DNA of 64,000 bases from JAJPKK01 sp963800215 (GCA_963800215.1 CAWCZY010000007.1:496001-560000); one strand, 5' to 3'; counted from the stretch's first letter, positions 9,522 through 19,396 are shown. Notes: generated from the letters alone by a model not told the origin. A program made the numbers and translations.

Positions 9522-9660
9522 GCGTACCTACTCCGTGTGGTGAGCGCCCCGGGGCGCATACGGTCCATTTGAGTTCTTCGTGATCGCCGCACTCTCGTCC
9601 AAGAGCACTTTTCGGTCTGGCTTCGTGTCAGTTCGGATCGTCACTCCAACCCGCCAGCTG

Positions 9661-11157
9661 TCAGAACTCGGAAGCCGGCTCTTCAAGCCGGTCGAGATTC
9701 AGGCCCGTCGTCTCGATCCTGAACATCCATGTGACCGCCGCACCGAGGATGGAGACCACGACGAGCCCGTAAAGCAGAGCCGACGTCCCGATCGTCTCGA
9801 GGAGAATGGGGAACAGGAACGCAGTCGCAACCGCCCCGATCTTGGCGAAAGCTGCCGCAAAGCCGGCGCCCTTGCCACGGATCGCGGTGGGGAAGACCTC
9901 GCCGGCCAACAGGTAGGTCTGCGCGTTCGGACCCAAATTGGTCATGAAGTTGAACAGCATGAAGCCGGAAAAAATCAACAGCATCTGAGTCCCGTCGGTG
10001 AAGTTCGAAGACAGGGCTGCCAACACGAGGCCCACCGCACATCCGAAAAAGCCGAGGATTTGCAGAGAAATTCTACCCACGATATCGGCCAGCAGAACCG
10101 CGAAGAGGATGCCGAGGATCAAGAGCGAGGTGATCAGCGCCGCCCCCTTGGCAGCCGTGATGTCGTTGGCGATCAGGTCGGCGACGCTGCGGGCGTGATC
10201 TGAATTCGCACCCACCGCCGCGGCGAGGATCGTCGGAGTGAAGATGCCGATGCCATAGGTGCCGAGGTCCTGCAGGAACCAGGGAACCGACGCAAGGATC
10301 GTCGCGCGCCGGTTGGTCTTGTTGAATAGCGAAGCATAGGTCTGTTTGGATTGAGCGTCCGCCGCCGTTTGGCGTGCCGCGAGCTTGACCTCGCTGGGAT
10401 ATTGCGGCTTGCGCACCAGCAGTCTTTTCACCGCCTCCTCGGCCTTGTCGACTTGTCCCCGTGCGGACAGCCAGTTGGCGCTCTCGACGATGTAGAGGCG
10501 ACCGATCGTGACGAGAAGTGCCGGGATGATCGCCGAAGCGAACATCCAGCGCCAAGCACTGATTTCCGGCAGTGTCGAGAGGACAAAGTATCCGACCGCC
10601 GTACCGCCCAGGGCGCCCACCGCCTGGAAAGCAAAAGCGCCCAGCACCAGCCGCCCACGGCTGGTGCTGGGGATGTTTTCGGAAATGATCATATGCGCCG
10701 TCGGGTAGTCGCAACCGAGCGCGAGCCCGATGCCGAACAGGCAGAGCACGAGGAAATAAAAGTTGGGGGAGAAGATCACCGCGACCAGGAACCCAACGAA
10801 TATGACCATCTCCGCGAGGAACATGGGCTTGCGGCCGAACCGGTCCGAGAGCCCTCCGAGGGCGACTGCGCCGACGAGAATGCCGAACAGGCTTGCGGCG
10901 CTGATGATGCCGTGCTCGGCGGCGCCGATTTCGAACTCGTTCGACAGCAGGGGGAGCGCAACACCGGTCATGAAGACGACGAAGCCTTCGAAGAACTTCC
11001 CTGCGGCGGCGAGCGACCAGATGAGCCACTGCATGCCGGTCATCGGCGTCGACAGAAGACGGGTTCCGTCAGACCACATGGGCAGTTCGTCGATGTGGTC
11101 TTGAACCGACTTTGCGTTGGTTTGGCCGGCTATGGCGGGTGCTGCGATGTCGTTCAC
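9661..11157 (-). CDS. MFS transporter, sugar/phosphate:H+ symporter-like
   Basis: A 498-residue inner-membrane carrier with twelve predicted membrane segments. The MFS signature after helix 2 is GGLSDRFGRKPMF, and the helix 4-5 region reads GLALGCDYPTAHMIISE followed by PSTSRGRLV, a pattern seen in metabolite:H+ symporters related to the Pho84/aromatic-acid groups. A central cytoplasmic loop contains KAEEAVKRLLVRKPQ. The start is GTG with GGGAAGGG upstream. The position directly upstream of pstS suggests, but does not prove, phosphate as substrate. The frame is intact. Confidence 0.8.
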   Translation of the reverse strand: MNDIAAPAIAGQTNAKSVQDHIDELPMWSDGTRLLSTPMTGMQWLIWSLAAAGKFFEGFVVFMTGVALPLLSNEFEIGAAEHGIISAASLFGILVGAVALGGLSDRFGRKPMFLAEMVIFVGFLVAVIFSPNFYFLVLCLFGIGLALGCDYPTAHMIISENIPSTSRGRLVLGAFAFQAVGALGGTAVGYFVLSTLPEISAWRWMFASAIIPALLVTIGRLYIVESANWLSARGQVDKAEEAVKRLLVRKPQYPSEVKLAARQTAADAQSKQTYASLFNKTNRRATILASVPWFLQDLGTYGIGIFTPTILAAAVGANSDHARSVADLIANDITAAKGAALITSLLILGILFAVLLADIVGRISLQILGFFGCAVGLVLAALSSNFTDGTQMLLIFSGFMLFNFMTNLGPNAQTYLLAGEVFPTAIRGKGAGFAAAFAKIGAVATAFLFPILLETIGTSALLYGLVVVSILGAAVTWMFRIETTGLNLDRLEEPASEF

Positions 11158-11446
11158 GGTATGGGTCCCTTCCCGAGGCGCTCTGGCAGAGAACTGGCGT
11201 GACTCGACGCAAAAGACGCGCGCGGCTCAGTCGGCGGGACGCACCGAACTCACCCGCATGCAAGGCGCCGGGGGTCACCTTAAGGCTCGCTTGGCGACTG
11301 TGGCGCCCCAACTTGACACGGCGATGACGTGGGTCGGTCCCCGTCCGGGCACACCTGCCGCCAATCGGCGTAATTTCGTCAAACGGCAACGAAATCGTCA
11401 GCGTGCCACGATTTGCCGCGGCTGCTGAGGCCGGGTACGGCGTTTT

Positions 11447-12486
11447 CTACTTCTCCGCCGCCGCCGCCATGGCGATGATGTCCTTCGGCGTGGCGACGAT
11501 GGCGGCGCTGATCTTCTGGATCTCGATGCCCGGCGTCGGGTCGAGCTCGAGGCCCGTGCGTTCCGCCTGGGCGATGAATTCGGGGTCCTTCACCATCCGG
11601 TCGAACGCCTCGCGCAGCGCCGCGATGCGCTCGCGCGGCACGGCGCCGTGCACGAGGAGCGCGCGTCCGACCGCGGAGCCGCTGGAGAGGAACTCCACCA
11701 CCTGCTTCTGCTTGGGATCAGTCCAGCAGTTCCTGCATCAAGGGAACGTTCGGCAGCTCCTTGTGCCGCACGAGGCCGGACTGGATGACAGGCCGCAGCG
11801 TGCCGTCGGCCACGTCCGATCGCAGCCGCCATGCATTCCAGGAGCTCGAGATCAGGTCGACTTCGCCGCGCGCCAGAACCATCGGGAATTCCATCGAGCC
11901 GGGATAGCCGCAGACGATGCGGAACTTGAACCCGCCATAGGCCTTGAGGATCGAGGGATTCGAATAGCTCTGCGAATCCGGCTGCTGCACCCGACCTTGG
12001 TCTCGATATGGCGCAGCTCGTCGATGGTCTTCGCCGGGCGAATCCTTGCGCATCATGAAGACGGCATTCACGTTGGTGAACGATCCGAGATAGGCGAGCT
12101 CCTGCATCTTCCATTTGCCGATCTCCGGCTGGGTCAACTGGGTCAGCGCGATGGTCTCGGGGAAAAGGCCGAGCAATGTGCCGTCTTTCGGGCCGTAGCC
12201 GTAGAGGAATTGCAGCGCGCCGGCGCCGGCGCCACCCTGCTTGGTCTGCACCAGGACTTGCGGGATGGCCGGGGATGTATTTGCCCAAATGTGCCGCCGC
12301 GAGCCGGGCATAGAGATCATAGGAGCCGCCGGCGGGATGGCCGATCAGGATAGTGACGGTCTTGCCGCGATAGAAGTCTTCGACGGAAGTCTGCGCCGAC
12401 GCCGGCGAGGCCGCGAGCCATGGCGAAAAGCGCAATCACCGCTCCCGCCGCGATGCCGCGGCGAGCGTGCGATATCTCGCGCTCAT
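11447..12486 (-). pseudogene. Bug-type receptor gene with multiple frameshifts
   Basis: Pieces of one tripartite-transporter receptor are spread over all three minus-strand frames. In order they are a signal region, SAQTSVEDFYRGKTVTILIG, a middle part (QVLVQTKQGGAGAGALQFL to LMQELLD, itself with a local frame excursion near 12000-12050), and the C-terminal helix region (VEFLSSGSAVGRALLVHGAV to AAAAEK). At least six frame changes are needed, both insertions and deletions, which is more damage than elsewhere in the window. It heads a catabolic block with TctA/TctB, so it was probably a dedicated receptor. The divergent receptor at 19960 could now serve instead. Confidence 0.7.
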
Positions 12487-12531
12487 TGTCGACCTCGACA
12501 CGACGTCCTCCATTGTCCCCGTGCCGGCCGA

Positions 12532-12899
12532 TCAATTCGCCAGGATGCCGATCGACTTGAGGTCCGGCGGCGGCGGCAAGGCCTGGATGTAGGCGAAGAT
12601 GTCGGCCACGTCCTGCTCGGACAGCACCGCCTCCACATAAGGGGGCATCTCGTTCGCCGGCCGGCGCAACTGATTGATGAAGGCCGCGAACGGGATCGGC
12701 TGCTGCGCGATCCGCAGCCCGGCGGCGCGGCCGCCGCCGCCCTGCCCGACCGTGCCGTGGCAATAGGAGCAGCCGTCGGCGAGGAAAAGCTGTTTGCCCT
12801 TGGCGGCATCGCCCTTGGGGGCGTCCTGCGCCTGGGCGCAGGCTCCAGGAAAGACGCGAGGGCAACCACAAAGGCGGCATGGGTGATCGTCTTCATCAT
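12532..12899 (-). CDS. periplasmic cytochrome c, one frameshift in the signal peptide
   Basis: About 122 residues: a single-haem class I cytochrome c with haem-binding CSYCH and the distal methionine in the region NEMPPYVEAVLSEQDVADI. The exported form is recovered only by joining the signal MMKTITHAAFVVALASFL, in one frame, to ACAQAQDAPKGDAAKGKQL in another; one base is missing near 12842 at CTGGAGCC. Read uninterrupted, the protein has no signal peptide. It lies between a receptor gene and the exported thiamine-diphosphate enzyme, so it may be that enzyme's electron acceptor (inference). Confidence 0.75.
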
Positions 12900-12938
12900 C
12901 GCCTCCAATCCTGCCCGCCACGCCTAAGTCCCGTTGCC

Positions 12939-13053
12939 GTCATCGCCGGCTCGACCGGGCGATCCAGTAACCAAAGGAATGCGATGGGGGCACGGCATGA
13001 GTTCCACCGATGGCACAGGGGTTACTGGATGCCCCGCTTTCGCAGGGCATGAC
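12939..13053. repeat. palindromic repeat, family GTCATCGCCCGGCT (interrupted copy)
   Basis: An inverted repeat starting GTCATCGCCGGCTCGACC and ending GCAGGGCATGAC, with the internal CCAGTAACC/GGTTACTGG pair also inverted. It is 115 bases long rather than the 79 of the copies at 16066 and 43226, because of a longer loop. It lies downstream of the ThDP enzyme gene and could fold as a transcript-end hairpin. Confidence 0.7.
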
Positions 13054-13084
13054 ACCGAATGAATGAACCATGTGAGCCATGACA

Positions 13085-15011
13085 TCAGCGTCCCTGCGTC
13101 ACCACATCGACCAGCACCGGCTCGCCGGTCTTGACCAGGGCGATGCCCTGCTTGAGCGCCGGCGCGAGGTCCTTGGGATCGGTGATCGGCCCGATCCCCA
13201 CGATGCCCATGCCCTGCGCGATCTTGGCGTAGTCGATGGGAGGATCACGCAGCGTGGTGCCGATATGGGCGCGGTCGATGCCGCGCATGTGGCGGTCGGC
13301 CATGCGCTGCACGTGCATGAGTTCCTGATGATAGCCGCGATTGTTGTGCATCACGCTCAGGATGGGGATCTTGTGGTGCGCGGCGGTCCACAGCACGCCG
13401 ATGGTCATCAGGAGGTCGCCGTCGGGCTGCAGCGCGACGGTGAGGCGGCCATGGCTGCGGTTGGCGAGCGCCGCGCCGACCGAGGCGGACGCGGCATAGC
13501 CGATGCCCATGCCGCCGCCGTCGCCGATGAACTGGTAGGGTTTGTCCATGGTCCACAGCCGCTGCGGCCAATAGCTCACCTGGGAGGTCGGCGATGCCAG
13601 CGACCAGTCCTCGTTCCTGATCTGCGCCCACAGCTCCGCGCACAGGCGCGCGGTGGTGATCGGGCTGTCGTCCCAGCCGAAGGTCGCGTCGAAGCGCGAG
13701 CGCTCGAAATCGGCATGGTGGCTGGCCGCGAGCTTCTTGCCCCGCGCCTCGTAGGCGGCCTTCTGCTCGCCGTTGACGAGCTTCTTCACCGCCTCGATCA
13801 GCGCCGGCATGGTCGCCTCGGCATCGGCCGCAATGGCGAGATCGATATCCGCGTAGCGCTGGAAATCCTGGTAGTTCGACTTGGTGTAGAGATCGCCGCA
13901 GCCGATGCTGATGGTCCTGGCATCGGCCTTGGCGATGTGCCGGGAGGTGCGGTGGATGCCGTCCTTGAACGAGTTCAGCGAATTCCAGAAGTCGCTCATC
14001 TCGAGGCCGAGGATGAGGTCGGCCTGGGCGACCTGGCCGCGGGCGCGGCTGCTCTGGTTAAGCGGATGGCGCGACGGCATGTTGAGGCGCCCGCTGGTAT
14101 CGACGATGGCGCATTGCAGCACCTCGGCGAGCGCGACCAGGTGCTTGGAGGCGGTCGGCGTGCGCGCATAGCGGTCGGCGATGATGACCGGGCTTTCGGC
14201 GTTCACCAACAGCCGCGCCGTCTCCGCCACCGCGGCGGAATCGCCCTGCGGGAGGGCGACCTGCGGGAAGCTTCGGAATCCGCAGCTTGGCGTTCTCCGG
14301 TATCGGGTCTTCCTGCATCGTCGCGTCGGCGACGATCACCACCGAGCCGTGCGGCGGCGTCATCATGATCTTGTAGGCGCGCACGCTCGATTCGGCGAAA
14401 TGCTGGAGCGAGGCCGGATAGTCGTCCCATTTCGTGTAATCGCGCACGATCGCGGCGGCATCCTGCACGGTGTGGTTCCATTCCACGCCCGGGCGCCGCA
14501 TGGTGGCGTCGAGGATGTTGCCAATCACCATGTAGACGGGAACGCGGTCGCACCAGGCGTTGTAGAGCGCCATGGTGGCGTGCTGCAGCCCGACGGCACC
14601 GTGGGCGAACACGCAGAGCGGCTTGCCCTCGATCTTGAAATAGCCGTGGCCCATCGCAACCGAAATCTCCTCGTGGGAGCAGGTGAGGAATTCCGGGCTC
14701 TTGTTGCCGCCGTAATTGATCAGCGACTCGTGCAGGCCGCGAAAGCTCGATGCCGGATTGGCCGCCATATATTCGAAGCCGAGCGACTTGATGACGTCGA
14801 CCATGAAGTCGCTGCCGCTCTTGCCGAGGGTGAGCGGCTCGAGCGCGGCGGGCGGGGCGGTCTCGGCCACGCGGTTGGGCAGCGGCACCGGATTTCGCGC
14901 CGGCGCCTGCGCGGCGGCACCGCGCGGAACCGCAAGAGCCGCGGCGCCGGCGAAGGTCGCGCCCTTCAGAAACCGGCGGCGCTTTTCATTGGGAACGTCC
15001 TTCTTCGGCAT
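13085..15011 (-). CDS. Tat-exported thiamine-diphosphate-dependent enzyme (acetolactate-synthase-like), one frameshift
   Basis: About 641 residues once one C is removed from the CCC run at 14265-14267; the join K-L-P-Q-V then reads smoothly. The ThDP fold is complete. The activating Glu lies in CSHEEISVAMGHGYFK. The cofactor box begins PDGDLLMTIGVLWTA and ends MHNNRGYHQE 26 residues later. Unusually, the N terminus carries a twin-arginine signal (KRRRFLKGATFAGAAALA) with cleavage near GAAAQAP, so the holoenzyme should be exported folded. The start has GAGGAGGAA upstream. Neighbours are an amidohydrolase, a cytochrome c and TctAB. The reaction is unknown; decarboxylation or oxidation of a 2-oxo acid is plausible. 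Confidence 0.8.
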
Positions 15012-15090
15012 GGCGGTTCCTCCTCTATGTCTTCCCGGGACGGCCGGAGCGCCGGGGTTTATTTCCCGGTTTGCCCTGGCCCTCACACGT

Positions 15091-15933
15091 TCATTGTACA
15101 GGCCAGGGCAGGCATTCGGCGATGCCCCGTCCCATGATCCAGTCGATGTCGTCCTGCGACAGGAATTTCATTTCCTCGGTGAACAGCGTGACCGCCTGCC
15201 GATAGGTGCAGGTGGTGCGCGACAGCATCGCCGACAGGTCGGTGCCCCAGAACGTGCGCGGCGGCCCGAACGCCTCGATGAGGCGGCGGACATAAGGCTG
15301 GGTGGTCTTGTAGGGATAGGGCGGCGACGAGCATTCCGGGATCTGCGTGAGCTTGACGTAGACGTTGGGATGTTCGGCGAGCTCGATCGTCGCATCGACG
15401 GCGGCCGCGAGCGTCTCGTCCAGCATGCCGCGCACGCGGCCCATGTGGTCGAGGATGATACGCAGGCCGCGGTGTCGCGACGCGATCGCGGCGATCTCGG
15501 CCTGCAGCGACGGAGCGTTGAGCATGACGGGAATTCCGAGCCGCTCCGCCGCCGGCCAGAACCAGTCCGCGGTGCCGTCGGTCATCCACGGCCGGTCCCA
15601 GTCGTGATGGAAGGTCAGCCGCACCCCCAGCATGCCCGGCTGGTCTTTCCAGGTCTCGAGCATCCCGCGCGCCTCCGGCTTATGGATCGGGATGCGCCCC
15701 ATGATGGCGAAGCGCCGCGGGAATTTGGCAACCGCCTCCAGGGAGTAGTCGATGCGGTCACCCTCCCAGGACGGCGGGACCAGGATTGCGCGATCAACTC
15801 CCGCCTCCGCCATCATGGCGCTCAGATCCTGGTATCCGATCGGCGTCTCCAGATGCGCCTTGCGTCCCGGCTGCCATGGCCGATCCGGTCCGGCGGCACG
15901 CCAGATGTGTACGCCGGAATCGGTGATGACCAT
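15091..15933 (-). CDS. amidohydrolase family 2 metal-dependent hydrolase
   Basis: A 280-residue cytoplasmic TIM-barrel protein of the amidohydrolase-2 (ACMSD/LigY/2-pyrone-4,6-dicarboxylate lactonase) family. Visible hallmarks are DSGVHIW at the first strand (usually D-x-H-x-H-x-W, so the first His is replaced by Gly-Val here), LTFHHDW in the middle, ILDHMGR, and FWGTDLS near the C terminus with the catalytic Asp. Members hydrolyse or decarboxylate small ring-derived carboxylic acids. The gene is 79 bases upstream of the exported ThDP enzyme on the same strand, consistent with one catabolic operon. The substrate is unknown. Confidence 0.8.
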   Translation of the reverse strand: MVITDSGVHIWRAAGPDRPWQPGRKAHLETPIGYQDLSAMMAEAGVDRAILVPPSWEGDRIDYSLEAVAKFPRRFAIMGRIPIHKPEARGMLETWKDQPGMLGVRLTFHHDWDRPWMTDGTADWFWPAAERLGIPVMLNAPSLQAEIAAIASRHRGLRIILDHMGRVRGMLDETLAAAVDATIELAEHPNVYVKLTQIPECSSPPYPYKTTQPYVRRLIEAFGPPRTFWGTDLSAMLSRTTCTYRQAVTLFTEEMKFLSQDDIDWIMGRGIAECLPWPVQ

Positions 15934-16065
15934 GGAGCGCTTCCAGTGGCACGTTGGACTGCCTGCCGGCGTCGAGTCTCGATTTTTCAGCCGGTGCCGT
16001 CAAGGCGGCAACGGCAATCCCTCGCGGTCGAAGTCGAAGCGGTCCACTAACGATCAAGCCGACCT

Positions 16066-16144
16066 GTCATTGCCCGGCTTGGCCTGGCAATCCAGTACTC
16101 ACGGTCGGTGGTTACTGGATCGCCCGGTCAAGCCGGGCGATGAC
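16066..16144. repeat. palindromic repeat, family GTCATCGCCCGGCT (79 bp)
   Basis: The left arm GTCATTGCCCGGCTTGGCC and the right arm GCCCGGTCAAGCCGGGCGAT plus GAC are inverted. Internal CCAGTA and TACTGG also pair. It has the same length and layout as the copy at 43226-43304. It sits in the 279-base gap between the amidohydrolase and DsrE-like genes; nothing else is visible in that gap. Confidence 0.75.
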
Positions 16145-16212
16145 AGCGAAGTGCGTGCGTCAAACGAAAACGGCTACGCCGTCATCTGCTCCGCCTTGCG
16201 ACACGCCTCGCC

Positions 16213-16833
16213 TCATCCGCCCGTGCAGTAGGTACAGCCCGCTTCCTGGGCGCGGTTGACGCCCCATACGCCCGACGGGATCACGGTGATGCCCGGGATC
16301 ACATTGGCGACGAATTCCTTTGTCGCCTCTTCCGCGGTCACGCCGGCGTTCTTGGCCAGCCGCCTCGCGTGGCCGCGAAGCGCCAGGTTGCAGGCACCGA
16401 ACACCGTACCGCGCGCGAGCAGCTTGTCGATCGAGGAATTGTCGTTGCGCAACACGCCCGGCTTCGGCTCGAAATAGGGGTTCTTCACTGCCGCCGCCTT
16501 GGTTTCGGGGTCGTCGATCTTTTCGGTCTCACCGATCTTGTATTTCGCCCACATCGCGTGGTTGAGCGCGAGCGGGAAGGCTTCGTGGCGTAGAATGATG
16601 ACCCCGGTCGCCGACTTGTTCGGGGTGAGGAAGTTGAGCACGAAGCCGAGCGGGAAGCCGTCGTTGACGGCGTACGCATCGACCACCTGCTTATGGCGGC
16701 CGGTCATCTTGCCCGGCCAGTCCGGCCCATCGTCCGCTTCGGTCTCGGCACGCGGAGCGGTCGGAACGAACGCCGAGACGCCGAGCACCAGCACGCCGGC
16801 CGCACGGGTGAAGAAACCGCGGCGCGGCGTCAT
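16213..16833 (-). CDS. Tat-exported DsrE-like protein of unknown function
   Basis: A 206-residue protein with a Tat signal (TPRRGFFTRAAGVLVLGVSA). The central part (TGVIILRHEAFPLALNHAMW, then KYKIGE) resembles exported DsrE/DsrF-fold proteins, and FGACNLALRGHARRLA contributes a single Cys where DsrE-type proteins have their sulfur-carrying site. The C terminus GCTYCTGG provides a CxxC pair. The name rests on recall of this family, not on a search. It lies within the block that contains the exported ThDP enzyme and cytochrome c, suggesting a periplasmic redox or sulfur role. Confidence 0.55.
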   Translation of the reverse strand: MTPRRGFFTRAAGVLVLGVSAFVPTAPRAETEADDGPDWPGKMTGRHKQVVDAYAVNDGFPLGFVLNFLTPNKSATGVIILRHEAFPLALNHAMWAKYKIGETEKIDDPETKAAAVKNPYFEPKPGVLRNDNSSIDKLLARGTVFGACNLALRGHARRLAKNAGVTAEEATKEFVANVIPGITVIPSGVWGVNRAQEAGCTYCTGG

Positions 16834-17018
16834 GAAGTCGTAGTTTGCTTGATTTGGGTCATCGCGCCCTCCCTTGACCGGGATGCTCCGGATGGCTCCC
16901 GGTCTTGCCTGGATAATCCGCGATCTTACGGCGTTTTACAACTCAATCAAGGTTCGGAGGTCGATCTGGTTCGCCGAGCCGAGCACGGGTGAACCTATCG
17001 GCCGCTTCGGAGCCGGCC

Positions 17019-17804
17019 TCACGCCGTCTTCCGCTCCGCCTTGTGGAAGGCGCCGCGCGTGACGATCTCGGCGAGCGTGCCGTCCGGAGCACGGAATTTC
17101 AGCGCATTGGCTTGCGGCTTCGACAGCACCTTGCCGCCATGCTTTTCGATGGATTCGGCGAAGACGGCGCGATCGTCGACCTCGAGGCCCCAATGGTGGA
17201 TGCACGGGCCGGGGCCGGCGAGCTGGGCTTCGGCGGCATCCTCGCCGTCATAGATCATGAGCGCGAGATCGGTCTCGCCGTCGGTCATGTGCCGGGAAAT
17301 ATGCTGATGGTTGCGCGCCGTGCCGACCTGGCGGAAGCCGAACACGTTCTCGTAGAACCTGGTCGCCTTTTCCAGGTCCATCACCTTGATGGCGACATGG
17401 GCGATCCGCGACTTTTCGCTCTTCTGCTTCTTCTTGTAACGGCCCAGTCCGACGATCTCCGCCATGGTGCCGTCGGGGGAGCGGAACTTGAGCGCGCCCT
17501 CCTCCCGGTCCGAGAAGATATCACCGCCATTTTCGGTGATCTTCCTCATCGTGGCTTCGCGGTCCTCGACCTCGATCCCGATGTGATGGATACACGGGCC
17601 CGGGCCGGAAAGCTGCGCCTCGGGCTCCTGCTCGCTGTCATAGACCATGAGGGCGAGATCGATGTTGCCGTCGGTCATATGCCGCGAGGTGTGGCCGCGG
17701 GCGTGGCCGGTCTTGGTCTGGTAGATGCCGAACACGTCCTCGTAGAATTTCGTCGCCTTTTCCAGGTCTTCGACCTTGAGCGCGATGTGCACGATGCGGG
17801 CCAT
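17019..17804 (-). CDS. two-domain VOC (glyoxalase/bleomycin-resistance/dioxygenase) protein
   Basis: A 261-residue cytoplasmic protein made of two homologous VOC modules, residues 1-125 and 132-255. Each begins with VHIALKVEDLEKATKFYEDVFG or its equivalent, contains GPGPCIHH with the metal-ligand His, and ends FRSPDGTMAEIV / FRAPDGTLAEIV. A two-module chain matches single-chain glyoxalase I or extradiol-dioxygenase-like enzymes, with one metal site per module. GAGGAGA precedes the ATG. It is immediately downstream of tctA, so it probably belongs to the same transport-catabolism operon. Confidence 0.8.
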   Translation of the reverse strand: MARIVHIALKVEDLEKATKFYEDVFGIYQTKTGHARGHTSRHMTDGNIDLALMVYDSEQEPEAQLSGPGPCIHHIGIEVEDREATMRKITENGGDIFSDREEGALKFRSPDGTMAEIVGLGRYKKKQKSEKSRIAHVAIKVMDLEKATRFYENVFGFRQVGTARNHQHISRHMTDGETDLALMIYDGEDAAEAQLAGPGPCIHHWGLEVDDRAVFAESIEKHGGKVLSKPQANALKFRAPDGTLAEIVTRGAFHKAERKTA

Positions 17805-17855
17805 TGGGGGTCTCCTCAGGGGTTTGGTTGTAGTGAACGCGGGCCCTCGCCGCTG

Positions 17856-19382
17856 TCAAGCGGTGCGATCGGCGCCCGCCTCGCCGCGGGCGAGGGTCGC
17901 CGCGGCTTTGCGCTTGGCCCAGAACGATAAAACGACCATGACCGCCGCGAGCGCCAGCAGGCCGGCCGCCAGCGGGCTGCCCACCAGGATGCGCGGATCA
18001 CCGCCCGAAAGGGTGAGCGACTGCCGGAACGACTGCTCGATCCGGCCGCCCAGGATGACGCCGAAGATGAGCGGCGCCTTGGGGATATCGAGCTTGCGAA
18101 AGACATAGCCCACCACCCCGAACAGCAGGGCGATGTAGAGATTGAACACGCTGCCTTCGAACGAATAGACGCCGACCGAGGCGATGCCGAGGATGATCAC
18201 CAGCAGGATGCCGGGCGGCACATAGAGGATGCGCGCGAACAAGCCGACCAGCGGCAGGTTGAGCACCAGCAGCATCAGGTTGCCCACATACATGCTGGCG
18301 ATCAGTCCCCAGACCAGGTCGGGATGGGTCTGGAACAGCATCGGGCCGGGCTGGATGCCGTACATGATGAAGGCGCCCATGATCACGGCGGTCGAACCCG
18401 AGGCCGGGATGCCGAGCGCGAGCAGATGGACGAAGGCACCGCAGGTATCGGCATTGACGGCCGCCTCCGGCGCGGCGACGCCCTCGATCGCGCCCTGGCC
18501 GAACTCTTCCGGGTGGCGCGACACCCGCTTCTCGGCGACGTAGGCGAGCATCGCCGAGATGGTGCCGCCGAGGCCGGGTGCGGCGCCGCAGAAGAAGCCG
18601 ACGCCGGTGCCGCGCAGGATCGCCGGGAAAGCGCGCCGCCACTCCTCGCGGGTGAACCAGACGCGGCCCCGGACCCGCACGATCTGCAGGGTGCCGCGCA
18701 AGGTGTCCTCGACCATGCGGCCGACCTCGGAGAGCGCGAACAGCCCGACCACGACGACGAGGAACGTCACGCCCTGCTGCAGTTCCGGCACGCCCATGGT
18801 GAAGCGCGGCCGCCCGCTCTGCAGGTCGATGCCGATGGTGGAGATCGCGAGGCCGAGGAAGACCGAGATCATGCCCTTGGCGAGGGAATCGCCCGTGAGC
18901 GTGCTCACGGTCGTCAGTGCGAACAGCATCAGGGCGAAATATTCGGGCGGGCCGAATTTCAATGCGAATTCGGCGAGCGGCATGGCGACGAAGGTGAGCG
19001 CGGTGACGCCGAGCGTGCCGGCGATGAAGGAACTCACCGCCGCGATGGCGAGCGCCGCGCCGGCGCGGCCCTTGCGCGCCAGGGGATAGCCGTCGAGCAC
19101 CGTCATGACGGCGGCGGCATCGCCCGGCGTATTGATCAGGATCGCCGTGACGGCGCCGCCATACATGCAGCCGTAATAGATGCCGGCCAGCATCATCAGG
19201 GCGGGGGCCGGGTCCATCCCGAAAGTGACCGGCAGCAGCAGCGCGATGCCGGCCGACGGCCCGATCCCCGGCAGGTGGCTGATCATGGTGCCGATGAACA
19301 CGCCGGCGAGGGTGTAGAGGAGGCTCGCCGGCAGCAACGCGATGCCGAGCCCGTGCAGGATGCCTTGCCAGCTTGCGAGCAT
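17856..19382 (-). CDS. tctA: TctA large membrane subunit of tripartite tricarboxylate transporter
   Basis: A 508-residue inner-membrane protein with about a dozen hydrophobic segments. Family signatures are SHLPGIGPSAGIALLLPVTF, GIYYGCMYGGAVTAILINTP GDAAAVMTVLDGYPLARKG, and in the second half FFCGAAPGLGGTISAMLAY. It forms the transport channel that accepts substrate from a periplasmic Bug receptor. The start follows tctB by 14 bases, so the two are cotranscribed. An open frame continues upstream through tctB in another phase and is ignored. Confidence 0.92.
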   Translation of the reverse strand: MLASWQGILHGLGIALLPASLLYTLAGVFIGTMISHLPGIGPSAGIALLLPVTFGMDPAPALMMLAGIYYGCMYGGAVTAILINTPGDAAAVMTVLDGYPLARKGRAGAALAIAAVSSFIAGTLGVTALTFVAMPLAEFALKFGPPEYFALMLFALTTVSTLTGDSLAKGMISVFLGLAISTIGIDLQSGRPRFTMGVPELQQGVTFLVVVVGLFALSEVGRMVEDTLRGTLQIVRVRGRVWFTREEWRRAFPAILRGTGVGFFCGAAPGLGGTISAMLAYVAEKRVSRHPEEFGQGAIEGVAAPEAAVNADTCGAFVHLLALGIPASGSTAVIMGAFIMYGIQPGPMLFQTHPDLVWGLIASMYVGNLMLLVLNLPLVGLFARILYVPPGILLVIILGIASVGVYSFEGSVFNLYIALLFGVVGYVFRKLDIPKAPLIFGVILGGRIEQSFRQSLTLSGGDPRILVGSPLAAGLLALAAVMVVLSFWAKRKAAATLARGEAGADRTA

Positions 19383-19396
19383 GTTCCGCCGCCCCG

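Noticed and set aside
9522..9660. Pho box upstream of pstS
   Set aside because: Only isolated CTGTCA-like hexamers in wrong spacing and orientation were found, no tandem CTGTCAT repeat.
11158..11446. Possible small genes in the gap between the MFS and receptor genes
   Set aside because: Short frames on both strands have no signature, signal peptide or ribosome-binding site.
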